Shown here in pieces: positions 45,297 through 53,709 of a DNA stretch of 64,000 nucleotides; the first letter of the stretch is position 1; each line of letters opens with the position of its first letter. This DNA is from Dyadobacter sp. 676 (GTDB taxonomy: Bacteria > Bacteroidota > Bacteroidia > Cytophagales > Spirosomataceae). The DNA lies in NCBI RefSeq assembly GCF_040448675.1, contig NZ_CP159289.1:2976001-3040000 (forward strand), written 5' to 3'. Position numbers and translations under genes: made by a program. The notes beneath the pieces were generated by a model. It made no database searches. It was not told where the DNA came from and saw nothing but the letters and a program-made list of their open reading frames with translations.

Positions 45297-48200
45297 TTAA
45301 CTGAAAAGTCCCATAATATCCTCCTGGCTCAATTTCTTGATAAAGCCTGACTCCCCTCCTACGAGGTCTTCCGCCAAATCCTGCTTCCGTTGCTGCAAAA
45401 GCAGAATTTTCTCTTCGATCGTATCCTTGCAAATCATTTTATAGGCAAATACCTTGCGCGTCTGCCCGATGCGGTGCGTCCGGTCGATCGCCTGGCGTTC
45501 CACGGCAGGGTTCCACCACGGATCGACGAGGTAAACGTAGTCCGCCTCCGTGAGGTTGAGCCCGACACCACCAGCCTTGAGACTCATCAGGAACACCCGG
45601 CAGGTATCATCGTTCTGGAATCGGTTTACACGGCCGGCGCGGTCGACGGTCTGGCCATCGAGGTATTCGTAAGGGATATTCATTTTCTCCAGATGCTTGC
45701 GGATCAGGTCCAGCATTCCCAGAAACTGACTGAATATCAATATCTTGTGATTAGATGCGTTTTCCTCGATTTCACGGGTGATCTCTTCCAGCTTGGCCGA
45801 TTCGCTGCCGAAATCTTCATCTCCCGCCAAAATAGAAGGCGAGTCGCATATCTGGCGCAGTTTCAGCAATGCTTCAAGAATAAGGAAACTGCTCTTATTA
45901 AGCCCTTCGGTAGCGAGCTTTTCGGCGATTTCCTGGCGGTAACGCTCGCGGAATGTATCGTAAACCTTCCGCTGCTTGTTACCCATTTCGCAGAACAGGA
46001 TGGTCTCGGTTTTGTCGGGCAAATCGGTCGCTACCTCCTCCTTCGTGCGTTTCAGCATAAACGGGTAAACCAGCTTACGCAGTTCCGCGGCCTTTTCCTT
46101 ATCCTGGTATTTATCGATCGGTGTCGCGTATTCGGTTCGGAAGAAGTCGGCGTGGCCGAGCATTCCGGGATTCAGGAACTCGAATTGCGAATAGAGGTCA
46201 AATGTATTGTTCTCCACCGGCGTGCCGGTCATCGTGAGGCGGTTGCGCGCGCGGAGCAGGCGCGATGCCTTGGATGTAAGCGAATCCGGATTCTTGATCG
46301 CCTGCGCCTCGTCGAGGATGATGTAATTGAAATCAAACCCGCGCAATAGCTCTACGTCGCTGCGCATGGTGCCGTAGGTTGTCAGGATGATGTCGTATTC
46401 ACGGAAAAATTCAATGTCTTTCCGTCGCGCCATACCCCTGTGCACGTATAGTTTGAGATCGGGTGTGAATTTGGCGGCTTCCGCCTGCCAGTTGAAAATC
46501 AGGGTTGTAGGAACTACGACAAGGTTCGTATATTCCGGGTTCAGGTTTTTCTGGTTTTGCAGGAACGTCAGCATTTGCAGGGTCTTACCCAAACCCATAT
46601 CGTCCGCCAGACAGCCGCCCCATTGGAACTCGTCCAGAAAATGCAGCCATTTATAACCCTCTTCCTGGTATTGCCGGAGCGTCGCCCGGATGTTTTGCGG
46701 AAGCGGTACTGAGGGAATTTGCTTAAAATTGAGCAGCTTTTGTTTTTTCTCCCAAAGCTCCCGGTAAACTTCCTCGTTATCGATCTCGGAAACCAGGTCG
46801 TCGATCAGCGAGAAGTGGATTTTAGACAAATGGATCTGATCGTCATGAACGCGTCCAAACTGCATGACCGGTTCCAGTTTTGCGATCCATTCGTCCGGCA
46901 GAACGCCCAGCGAGCCGTCCTGCAACTGAATATAATTCTGCTTTTTGAGCAATGCTTTTTTCGCATCCGCCAATGTTACCGTCTGATCCCCAAAAGTGAT
47001 CTCGATCCGCATATCGAACCAATCGATACCGGAGGAAGTATGCACTTTGACCACCCCGCGATTGGGATTGAAGCGCATCTTTTTCAGGTCTTTGAACCCG
47101 AAAATTTCATAATGCTTCTTTTTGGCGGCATCCACGAAACTGAACAGCCAGCCGTTCTTCATCACCTGGTCAAACGGGAGGTAAAAAAATGGCTGCCCGG
47201 TTTGGTGTTCAAAGCTTGGGTGCAGTGCCTTCATCCATTCCCAAACCGCATTCTCGGCCTGAACATCCCGTTCCAGCATGGTGATCTGGTTATCTCCGAA
47301 GCTGGTCCGGGTCCGGCGCTGATCGTGCAGGAATTCCAGCTCCCCGGTTTTTCCATCCTCTTCCAAATAGACGTAGGAAGGCACTATTAACAGGTTCGCC
47401 TCGTCTTCTTTCAGGTAAAACTTCGGCTTCTGAAATACCAGCGACGATGCCTGTATTTCGTGGCGGGTCTGAAAAATCACATCGAACTTTTCCGAAACCG
47501 GAATGATCCAGTTTTTCAGAAAATCGTCGCCAAAATCTTTTTTAACCCGTATTTTAAATCCGTTCTGGCTCAGGTAGGCGACCATTTCCGCTTCGCTGAT
47601 ACCCGCCCAGCGGAATAATGTCTTCTCGTTATAAAGTCCAAGCCAGAAACTGTCGAGCGCAACCACTTTCTGCAACTCCACCGGCGTTCCCGGCTTGATT
47701 TCTACATAGGGGTTCAGCGTGATAAACTCCTTGTCTTCGGTAAGAACAAAAAACAGTTTTACCGGTTCGCGGTGCAATTCGAGCTGTGTAAGCTGATGAT
47801 TGCTGGTCACATAGTCGCCGTCGGCCAGGAACAGGCGGTCGCCGTCCAGGTCATTGAAAACGCGGGTAAGTTGCTTGCCCACATAATTCCGGGCCTCGTA
47901 ACGTTGCTCGGCTTCGACGTCGTCGAAATGCAGATAGGCATTGTATGCCCAACCTTGCTTGCGGATGAATTTTTGCAAACCCTCTTCCCAATGCTTCGCC
48001 ATACGCACAAGGCGCGCGTCCGACTCGCTGAGTACCGGAATTTCATCCGCATTATAATAGTGGCTCGAACCGCCGGCAATGTTACGGATATTGGTAACCT
48101 TCTCGGATTTGGAACTGAACTTGACCGAAAAAACACCGAACCCGATGTCAAGCAGGTGATTTTTTCCTTTTGGCCAGAAAACAAAGATGGAAACACGGTC

Positions 48201-49082
48201 CTCGTCGTCCTGCCCGTTGTCCGTCAACGTCACGGCAAACGTCGACTCCTGGGCAGGCAATATGCGCTCGCGCAACGACTGCCAATCCTGATAAGCGCCC
48301 ACCTTCTGAATCGCCGGATCGAGCTTGATCAAATGCAGCCCACCGTCTTCATCGAGCCTGAATTCGAATTTATCTTTGTAAGGATCTTCCAGCGAATAAC
48401 CATATTCGGCGAGCAGGTTGCTCTTCTCGGCTGTCAGGTCGCGCATTACCTCGAACGCCTTCTCGCCCAGCTCCTCTCGGAGTTTCAGCAACGCGGCGAG
48501 CTTGTGCTCGCAAAGCGGCACCCAAAGTTTCTGGTTACAGGTACAGGATGTCTGGATTTGCCGCGTGCCCTTAACACGCCGGAACGTGGTTATATATTCC
48601 TGTCCTTTGTCCGTCACCCGGCATTCCGCCTCGCCTTCCCTGGCCGAAACAATTTCCACCGGGCCTACATTCTCGCGGTTCTGCCAGGTTTCGTCGAGTA
48701 CCATGACGCGTAATTGCGCCTCACGTATCTCCTGAAGTTCGATCGTCGTGCCGGCCATATCATGGACAACCTGTTTGATCGTCGGCATTTTGTCGAGAAT
48801 GTATAAAATAGCTGCCACCCGGTGCTTGCATAGCCCGGCTTTGTCCGGACAGGAACATTCGGTGGTTATCTGCGGTGTGAGGAAATCGCGGATGAAAATC
48901 TGGTAATACTGAACCGAATAGTCGCTTTTGACCTTGAATTCAGCATTACCGGGGCCATTATAATCGAGTTTGGAAACTTTTAAGCCGCCACTGCTATAAA
49001 TGGAACGCCCTCTTGATAATACATCCCGCTCCGCCCGTCTCAGTAAGAAGTTGGATAGTTTCTCCTTCTTTTCGTTTTCCAT
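45297..49082 (-). CDS. SNF2-family DEAD/DEAH helicase with two SWIM fingers
   Basis: A 1261-residue Swi2/Snf2 ATPase. The motor occupies the C-terminal 480 residues: ADDMGLGKTLQ (Walker A, about residue 825), LDEAQAIKNP (Walker B/DEAQ), and DPWWNPAVERQAIDRTHRIGQTRKV (motif VI). The N-terminus has two SWIM zinc fingers, C76-x-C78-x6-C85-x-H87 and C180-x-C182-x8-C191-x-H193. Most bacterial SNF2 proteins have at most one such finger. A long middle region of about 600 residues separates them from the motor. Proteins of this type remodel protein-DNA or RNA polymerase complexes; the substrate here is unknown. A TAnnTTTG box lies 25 bases upstream. Confidence 0.92.
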   Translation of the reverse strand: MENEKKEKLSNFLLRRAERDVLSRGRSIYSSGGLKVSKLDYNGPGNAEFKVKSDYSVQYYQIFIRDFLTPQITTECSCPDKAGLCKHRVAAILYILDKMPTIKQVVHDMAGTTIELQEIREAQLRVMVLDETWQNRENVGPVEIVSAREGEAECRVTDKGQEYITTFRRVKGTRQIQTSCTCNQKLWVPLCEHKLAALLKLREELGEKAFEVMRDLTAEKSNLLAEYGYSLEDPYKDKFEFRLDEDGGLHLIKLDPAIQKVGAYQDWQSLRERILPAQESTFAVTLTDNGQDDEDRVSIFVFWPKGKNHLLDIGFGVFSVKFSSKSEKVTNIRNIAGGSSHYYNADEIPVLSESDARLVRMAKHWEEGLQKFIRKQGWAYNAYLHFDDVEAEQRYEARNYVGKQLTRVFNDLDGDRLFLADGDYVTSNHQLTQLELHREPVKLFFVLTEDKEFITLNPYVEIKPGTPVELQKVVALDSFWLGLYNEKTLFRWAGISEAEMVAYLSQNGFKIRVKKDFGDDFLKNWIIPVSEKFDVIFQTRHEIQASSLVFQKPKFYLKEDEANLLIVPSYVYLEEDGKTGELEFLHDQRRTRTSFGDNQITMLERDVQAENAVWEWMKALHPSFEHQTGQPFFYLPFDQVMKNGWLFSFVDAAKKKHYEIFGFKDLKKMRFNPNRGVVKVHTSSGIDWFDMRIEITFGDQTVTLADAKKALLKKQNYIQLQDGSLGVLPDEWIAKLEPVMQFGRVHDDQIHLSKIHFSLIDDLVSEIDNEEVYRELWEKKQKLLNFKQIPSVPLPQNIRATLRQYQEEGYKWLHFLDEFQWGGCLADDMGLGKTLQMLTFLQNQKNLNPEYTNLVVVPTTLIFNWQAEAAKFTPDLKLYVHRGMARRKDIEFFREYDIILTTYGTMRSDVELLRGFDFNYIILDEAQAIKNPDSLTSKASRLLRARNRLTMTGTPVENNTFDLYSQFEFLNPGMLGHADFFRTEYATPIDKYQDKEKAAELRKLVYPFMLKRTKEEVATDLPDKTETILFCEMGNKQRKVYDTFRERYRQEIAEKLATEGLNKSSFLILEALLKLRQICDSPSILAGDEDFGSESAKLEEITREIEENASNHKILIFSQFLGMLDLIRKHLEKMNIPYEYLDGQTVDRAGRVNRFQNDDTCRVFLMSLKAGGVGLNLTEADYVYLVDPWWNPAVERQAIDRTHRIGQTRKVFAYKMICKDTIEEKILLLQQRKQDLAEDLVGGESGFIKKLSQEDIMGLFS

Positions 49083-49106
49083 TTACCCTGCTGCCTATTA
49101 AAAACG

Positions 49107-49114
49107 CAAAAGTA
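49107..49114 (-). promoter_or_regulatory. Bacteroidota -7 box for the SNF2 gene
   Basis: On the minus strand TACTTTTG matches TAnnTTTG, 25 bases before the start codon. TTTC replaces TTTG about 20 bases further upstream. Confidence 0.5.
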
Positions 49115-49171
49115 CGGTATGTTTCTGTCTTATAGAAACGAATGAAGAAGTATTGGCTCGCACTTATGCGA

Positions 49172-49615
49172 TTATGAGCGCAGATAGGGTTGGTCGATCA
49201 AGCCGATATGTCCCGAACGCTGCGCCCCGTTGCAGAATGCGGCGATCTGCGGACCGACATTGGGGTACAAATGTGTACTGGAAAGCGCCGAAACGGGTAA
49301 CCATACGATTTCGAGCGCCGTAGTATGCGCCGGGTCGAGCACGGGAGTGCCTTTTGTTATATTTGCGTTAAATACCATGTGCAGGGTTTCCTTCCGCACT
49401 TCCTGCCAGATTACCTCACCACAGGATACCATTTCGCCAACCGTAACTTCCACACCCAGCTCTTCCATCAGCTCGCGCGCCAGGGCGGCGGACAACGTTT
49501 CGCCAGGATCGGGATTACCGCCAGGCAATGCGAAAACCTCCTTTTCTCCATAACGGTAACGCAGCGTGAGAATCTTGTCGTTGTCGAGGATGATGGCGGA
49601 TGGACGGACGTTCAT
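49172..49615 (-). CDS. NUDIX hydrolase
   Basis: A 147-residue NUDIX pyrophosphohydrolase. The Nudix box G33-x5-E39-x7-R47-E48-L49-x-E51-E52-x-G54 is intact (GGNPDPGETLSAALARELMEELGV in outline). Such enzymes hydrolyse nucleoside diphosphates linked to another moiety; the substrate is not predictable here. The gene lies downstream of gmhA on the same strand, but repeat array 3 separates them. Confidence 0.92.
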   Translation of the reverse strand: MNVRPSAIILDNDKILTLRYRYGEKEVFALPGGNPDPGETLSAALARELMEELGVEVTVGEMVSCGEVIWQEVRKETLHMVFNANITKGTPVLDPAHTTALEIVWLPVSALSSTHLYPNVGPQIAAFCNGAQRSGHIGLIDQPYLRS

Positions 49616-49653
49616 GGTGGTACGGATGTGCAGGTTGGTAGCGTTGATTTTTA

Positions 49654-49845
49654 GTCAAGTATTGTCAGGAATAGTCATTTGTGATCAGGAAATGAATGAT
49701 TATTCCTCAATAAACAAACTTCCTCCGAAAAATAACAACACCTGACCACAAATGACCAACCCATGACTATACCTGACCATCCCTTACTATACTTGACCAT
49801 ACTTGACAACACCTGACCACACACCACAACACCTGACCACGACAA
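49654..49845. repeat. Decanucleotide inverted array 3
   Basis: The left arm has about four units (49654-49693: GTCAAGTATT, GTCAGGAATA, GTCATTTGTG, ATCAGGAAAT). After an A/T-rich centre the right arm has about ten units with TGAC cores (49741-49840), spaced 10 bases with one 11-base step. The array lies in the 250-base gap between gmhA and NUDIX and starts about 20 bases after the gmhA stop (minus strand). A 64-codon open frame across it is a shadow. Confidence 0.88.
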
Positions 49846-49865
49846 TGTCGCTGAACAGCACCATG

Positions 49866-50450
49866 TCAATCGCGTAGCACCATTTTTTCGATCAGCAGCA
49901 TGAAAATGTGGATGACTTTAATGTGGATTTCCTGAATGCGGTCGGCGTAACCGAAATGCGGCACGCGGATCTCGACATCGGCCACGCCGGCCAGTTTACC
50001 ACCGTCCTTGCCCGACATAATGATAATCTTCATCCCCCTGGCCTTCGCAGCTTCTGCGGCGCGGATGATATTGGCGGAATTTCCGCTCGTACTCAATCCC
50101 AGCAGCACATCGCCCGGCCGGCCTAATGCCTCGATATACCTCGAAAACACATATTCATACCCAAAATCGTTGCTGACGCAGCTCAGATGGCTTACATCGG
50201 AGATTGCGATGGCGGGTAATGCGCGCCGGTTGTCGCGATAGCGGCCGGTCAGTTCTTCGGCGAAATGCATGGCGTCGCAATGCGAACCACCGTTACCGCA
50301 CGACAGGATTTTGCCGTTATGAATAATCGCGTCGGCCATCAGTCCTGCCGCTTTTTCGATCTTTTCAACCTGCTCAGGATCGTTCAGGAAATTGTCGAGC
50401 ACGGTCTGTGCTTCTTTCAGTTCCTGGCTGATAATGTTTTGGTAATTCAT
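49866..50450 (-). CDS. gmhA: SIS-domain phosphoheptose isomerase
   Basis: A 194-residue SIS-fold isomerase resembling GmhA, which converts sedoheptulose-7-phosphate to D-glycero-D-manno-heptose-7-phosphate for LPS core or S-layer/capsule heptose. SIS motifs are [21 protein letters not shown] and [20 protein letters not shown], and the C-terminal histidine-rich helix [19 protein letters not shown] is typical of the family. It lies 17 bases behind mnmD on the same strand. The 3' end meets repeat array 3. Confidence 0.87.
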   Translation of the reverse strand: MNYQNIISQELKEAQTVLDNFLNDPEQVEKIEKAAGLMADAIIHNGKILSCGNGGSHCDAMHFAEELTGRYRDNRRALPAIAISDVSHLSCVSNDFGYEYVFSRYIEALGRPGDVLLGLSTSGNSANIIRAAEAAKARGMKIIIMSGKDGGKLAGVADVEIRVPHFGYADRIQEIHIKVIHIFMLLIEKMVLRD

Positions 50451-50467
50451 GTTTGTATATAAATAAG

Positions 50468-51118
50468 TCAGAGCCTGATGGCTTTCAATACGTGTGCTTT
50501 CCGGCCGGGGCCTTTGTGCCGCTCCACTTCAAACCCCGCCGCGGCGAGCGCTCTTTTAACGATGCCTTTGGACGAATATGTTACTAATACGCCTCCTGGT
50601 CGGGTTTGGGCCGCTATTTGGGTAAAAATTTCTTCTGTCCAGAGTTCGGGCTGGGCCTGCGGGTCGAAAGCGTCATAGAAAACGACGTCAAAAAACCGGT
50701 CCTGAGTGAATTGCTGTAAGGTGGTCTTTTCTTTGCGCAGCACAAAAAAAGGAGAGATAGCCGCTTCCGTGCCCCACGGTGCATGGTGCAGCTCCATAAA
50801 ACCCTTTTCCCCCGTCGCTTCCTCATAGTTGAGTTGCGAGGCTTCCAGCAGTGAAACGGGATAAGCCTCCACGGAAGTGTAGAAAACCTGCTTTTGAAGA
50901 TTATCGGCGAGTTTCCAGGCTAAAAACGCATTCAGTCCTGTGCCGAAACCCATTTCAAAAACAGAAACCGGCCCATGTTCGAGGACCGGCCTTAAACCAA
51001 GGTTGATATAAATGTGCTCCGATTCGTTCAAAGCACCTTGCAGGGAATGGTATTGCTGATTGAACTGCGCGCTGAACAATGAGTGCGAGCCGTCCTCGGT
51101 AATAATAAAGCGTTCCAA
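50468..51118 (-). CDS. mnmD: tRNA 5-methylaminomethyl-2-thiouridine methyltransferase (MnmD type)
   Basis: A 216-residue SAM-dependent methyltransferase, the MnmC N-terminal domain as a separate protein. It makes the last methylation of the wobble uridine in certain tRNAs. The SAM motif is [15 protein letters not shown], followed by the signature [15 protein letters not shown] and the C-terminal [26 protein letters not shown]. No MnmC oxidase domain is attached. It lies between the aspartyl protease (28-base gap) and gmhA (17-base gap) in one likely operon. Confidence 0.9.
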   Translation of the reverse strand: MERFIITEDGSHSLFSAQFNQQYHSLQGALNESEHIYINLGLRPVLEHGPVSVFEMGFGTGLNAFLAWKLADNLQKQVFYTSVEAYPVSLLEASQLNYEEATGEKGFMELHHAPWGTEAAISPFFVLRKEKTTLQQFTQDRFFDVVFYDAFDPQAQPELWTEEIFTQIAAQTRPGGVLVTYSSKGIVKRALAAAGFEVERHKGPGRKAHVLKAIRL

Positions 51119-51146
51119 TGGCCGGATTTTGGTTTGGCCAAAAGTA

Positions 51147-52416
51147 CTAAATCATTCTGCGCAGTGTGATCTGCGTAAAGAAAATATCGCCTTTACGTTT
51201 CACGAGCAGATCGATATTCTTGCCATCGCCCCGTTGCATGAGCTTGTATATGTCGCTCACATTGAGTTCCGCGGCCGAATGGTCGTCGATGAAAAGCAGC
51301 TGGTCGCCCTCCATGAGCCCGGCCCGTGCCGCGGGCGAATCCGCTACAATATGATTGACGATGTAGGAACGCAGGTCAACACCCTCCGCCCGTATCTCCA
51401 TGCCGCTCATATCGTGTTCGAATTTCTCGCGCAGACGGCTTTTGATTGGTTTCAACACCATATATCGTTCGCCGTAATTGAATGTGACCTTGAAACGGCG
51501 CAACAACTCGCAGCCGATATTACCTTGGCGTTCGGCGCCTGCCTTGATTTTGGACCCGAATGCGATACTGTCGGGAAACGAAGCTACGACGTTGTTCAGC
51601 TCAAAACGTCCCAACCGCATTTTATCCACACGTCCCAGGTTTCCGTTGATCACGCCATTGAGGCCACGGCCCAGCTGCGCGCGGATCACTTTTTCGGGCA
51701 ACCGGAAGGTTTCTTTCGGGGTATTGTTCAACAGCAAAGCATGGCCGGCACCGGTGTCGATCAGCACACGGATAGGATGTTCACGACCGTCGGCGAAAAG
51801 CGTTACGGCGTCGGTAAATGGCTTGGTATCTTCGATAATCAGGGGATGTTTGTCGCCCTTCCTGGCTTTATAGCGGTATTTGTCCGGCCGCATCAGCAAG
51901 ATCTCCTTTTTGGCAAAATCGATGGTTACCACGAAGTTGTTAAAAATCTCGTAGCCGAAAATACCGTGAACCGGCACGCCCACGTACTCCGAAAGCCGCA
52001 GGAAATCCTGTTCGAGAATAACGATGTTCTGGTGATTCGCTTTGAGGCGCCCCATTTGAAACCGGTTGTCGATCGCGACATGCGCAGAAATGGACGTGCC
52101 CTCGCCTGCACCGGTAAGATTAACCTTGCGGGTTAAACGCAGCTTGTCGGGTTTGAGAACGTTCGGGTCGGTGATGATAATCGAGCTGACGCCCGTGTCG
52201 AGGATAAAGCGCAGTGAATCATTGTCGTTGATCTTCGCATAGAGCAGGATCAGATTGGAATGCAGCTCGAACGGGATGCGTGCTGTTTTGTAATTTTTAT
52301 CTAAAAAATACCCATACTTTTCCTCTGATACGGGGGGGAACGTCGCTGGAATGGCCGAATGTTAGGGAATGAGTAAAAAGTATGATCGCTGCTATAAACC
52401 ACTTAGACGTTTTCAT
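51147..52416 (-). pseudogene. Exported aspartyl protease with PDZ domain, frameshifted in a G7 run
   Basis: Read from ATG at 52416 the gene would encode about 422 residues. It has a signal peptide (MKTSKWFIAAIILFTHSLTFG) and a first retropepsin-like half with FILDTGVSSIIIT. A second half carries RVLIDTGAGHALLL, and a C-terminal PDZ domain carries LRSYIVNHIVADSPAARAGL. Two DTG halves plus PDZ are the layout of a Bacteroidota aspartyl-protease family. One extra G in the run 52332-52338 (seven instead of six) shifts the frame after about 26 residues; the first frame then stops after VWVFFR. Translation could only resume at 52055 without the first DTG motif. It may be a sequence error or a phase-variable site. 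Confidence 0.85.
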
Positions 52417-52669
52417 CGTGGCCTCCTTTCTTTAAATGCTATGTATCAAGTTCCGCATGCAACATTATAAACACTCTGATTATAAATGACTTAACTATTA
52501 ATATTTATATCCTTCGGTGTACGCTAAGTATCGGATTCAGCCCAATCGGTTAATCAAGTAAAATTAAACGATTTTGCATTAATAAAACACAAAAAAATCC
52601 CGGTATGTGCAAATTTTCCGACATTTTTTTGATCGCATTTATATAATCATGCAAATGAGGAAAATATGG

Positions 52670-52677
52670 TACTTTTG
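52670..52677 (+). promoter_or_regulatory. Bacteroidota -7 box for tpiA
   Basis: TACTTTTG matches TAnnTTTG, 40 bases before the preferred tpiA ATG. The 300-base divergent gap (52417-52716) otherwise shows only A/T-rich sequence. The box lies downstream of the ATG at 52666, which argues against that longer start. Confidence 0.5.
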
Positions 52678-52716
52678 TTGCGTAAAAAAGACTTTTTCCA
52701 CAATAAAAATTTTCTC

Positions 52717-53478
52717 ATGCGAAAAAAAATTGTTGCCGGCAATTGGAAGATGAACAAGGTTCTGGATGAAGCGGTTGCGCTTACCTCCGAGCTCGTAAAT
52801 ATGGCCAAAGACGAGGTCCGTAATGATGCCAAAATCATCCTTTGCCCTCCTGCGATTTATCTCACTACCATTAAAAAATATATCGGGACAGAGCCCAACT
52901 TCGCATTGGCAGCTCAAAATTGCTCGGATAAAGTGTCAGGCGCGTTCACGGGGGAGATCTCGGCGCAAATGTTGCAATCGATCGGCGTGGAATACGTGCT
53001 GATAGGCCACAGCGAACGTCGCCAGTATTTCAACGAAACCAATGCGTTGCTGGCCGAAAAAGTGAACACAGCGCTTTCTTTCGGCGTGTCGCCTATTTTC
53101 TGCTGCGGCGAATCGCTTGAACAGCGTCAGAACGAAGACTATATCGGTTTTGTAAAGAACCAGCTGACCGAGAGCCTTTTCCACCTTTCGGAAGAGCAAT
53201 TGAAATCGGTCGTGATCGCTTATGAGCCGATCTGGGCAATCGGAACCGGCCTGACGGCGTCCGCAGAGCAAGCGCAGGAAATGCACGGCGCATTGCGCGC
53301 GCACATCGCTTCAAAATACGGCGCGGAAGTAGCGGACGAGATTTCGATCCTTTACGGTGGAAGCGTAACCGCCGCCAGCGCACCCGAGCTGTTCGCGGCA
53401 CCGGATATCGACGGCGGCCTGGTTGGTGGCGCTTCTCTGAAATCGAGGGAGTTTACAAATATTATTAAGGCGCGGTAA
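52717..53478 (+). CDS. tpiA: Triosephosphate isomerase
   Basis: A 253-residue TIM-barrel enzyme interconverting dihydroxyacetone phosphate and glyceraldehyde-3-phosphate in glycolysis. Catalytic regions are K11 in GNWKMN, the histidine in VLIGHSERRQYF and the glutamate in AYEPIWAIGTG (loop-6 region); LYGGSVTAAS binds phosphate. The frame is open from 52666, but only the ATG at 52717 gives the usual MRKKIVAGNWKMN start. Its 3' end meets repeat array 4. Confidence 0.97.
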   Translation: MRKKIVAGNWKMNKVLDEAVALTSELVNMAKDEVRNDAKIILCPPAIYLTTIKKYIGTEPNFALAAQNCSDKVSGAFTGEISAQMLQSIGVEYVLIGHSERRQYFNETNALLAEKVNTALSFGVSPIFCCGESLEQRQNEDYIGFVKNQLTESLFHLSEEQLKSVVIAYEPIWAIGTGLTASAEQAQEMHGALRAHIASKYGAEVADEISILYGGSVTAASAPELFAAPDIDGGLVGGASLKSREFTNIIKAR

Positions 53479-53500
53479 AGCGGCTGGCGATGGCCGTGTG

Positions 53501-53690
53501 GTCAAGTGTGGTCATTGGTTGTCAAGAGTAGTCAGGTGTAGTCAAAGGTTGTCGAAGCATGGTCAAAAGTGGCCGGATGTCGTACATATAGCAACAATAC
53601 TTAACTATCGACCATTCCTGACAATACATGACCACATCTGACTATACCTGACAATACATGACCACACCTGACAATACGCCTGGCGTCGAC
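53501..53690. repeat. Decanucleotide inverted array 4
   Basis: Six left-arm units (53501-53560: GTCAAGTGTG, GTCATTGGTT, GTCAAGAGTA, GTCAGGTGTA, GTCAAAGGTT, GTCGAAGCAT) are followed by two shifted units. After an A/T-rich centre, eight or nine right-arm units with TGAC cores lie on a 10-base period (53601-53690). The array fills the convergent gap between tpiA (stop at 53478) and the OmpA gene (stop at 53710), leaving about 20 bases on each side. Confidence 0.9.
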
Positions 53691-53709
53691 CTACATCGCC
53701 GCCGCAGAA

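Noticed and set aside
49675..49869. 64-codon frame across repeat array 3
   Set aside because: Its sequence is produced by the array units and would overlap the gmhA stop; no signal for a gene.
52666..52716. Longer start for tpiA
   Set aside because: The region contains the -7 promoter box and the extra residues are absent from typical TIM proteins.
10771..53690. Regular repeats that might be a CRISPR array
   Set aside because: The unit is 10 bases, there are no spacers, units vary in sequence, and the arms are mutually inverted; no cas genes are present.
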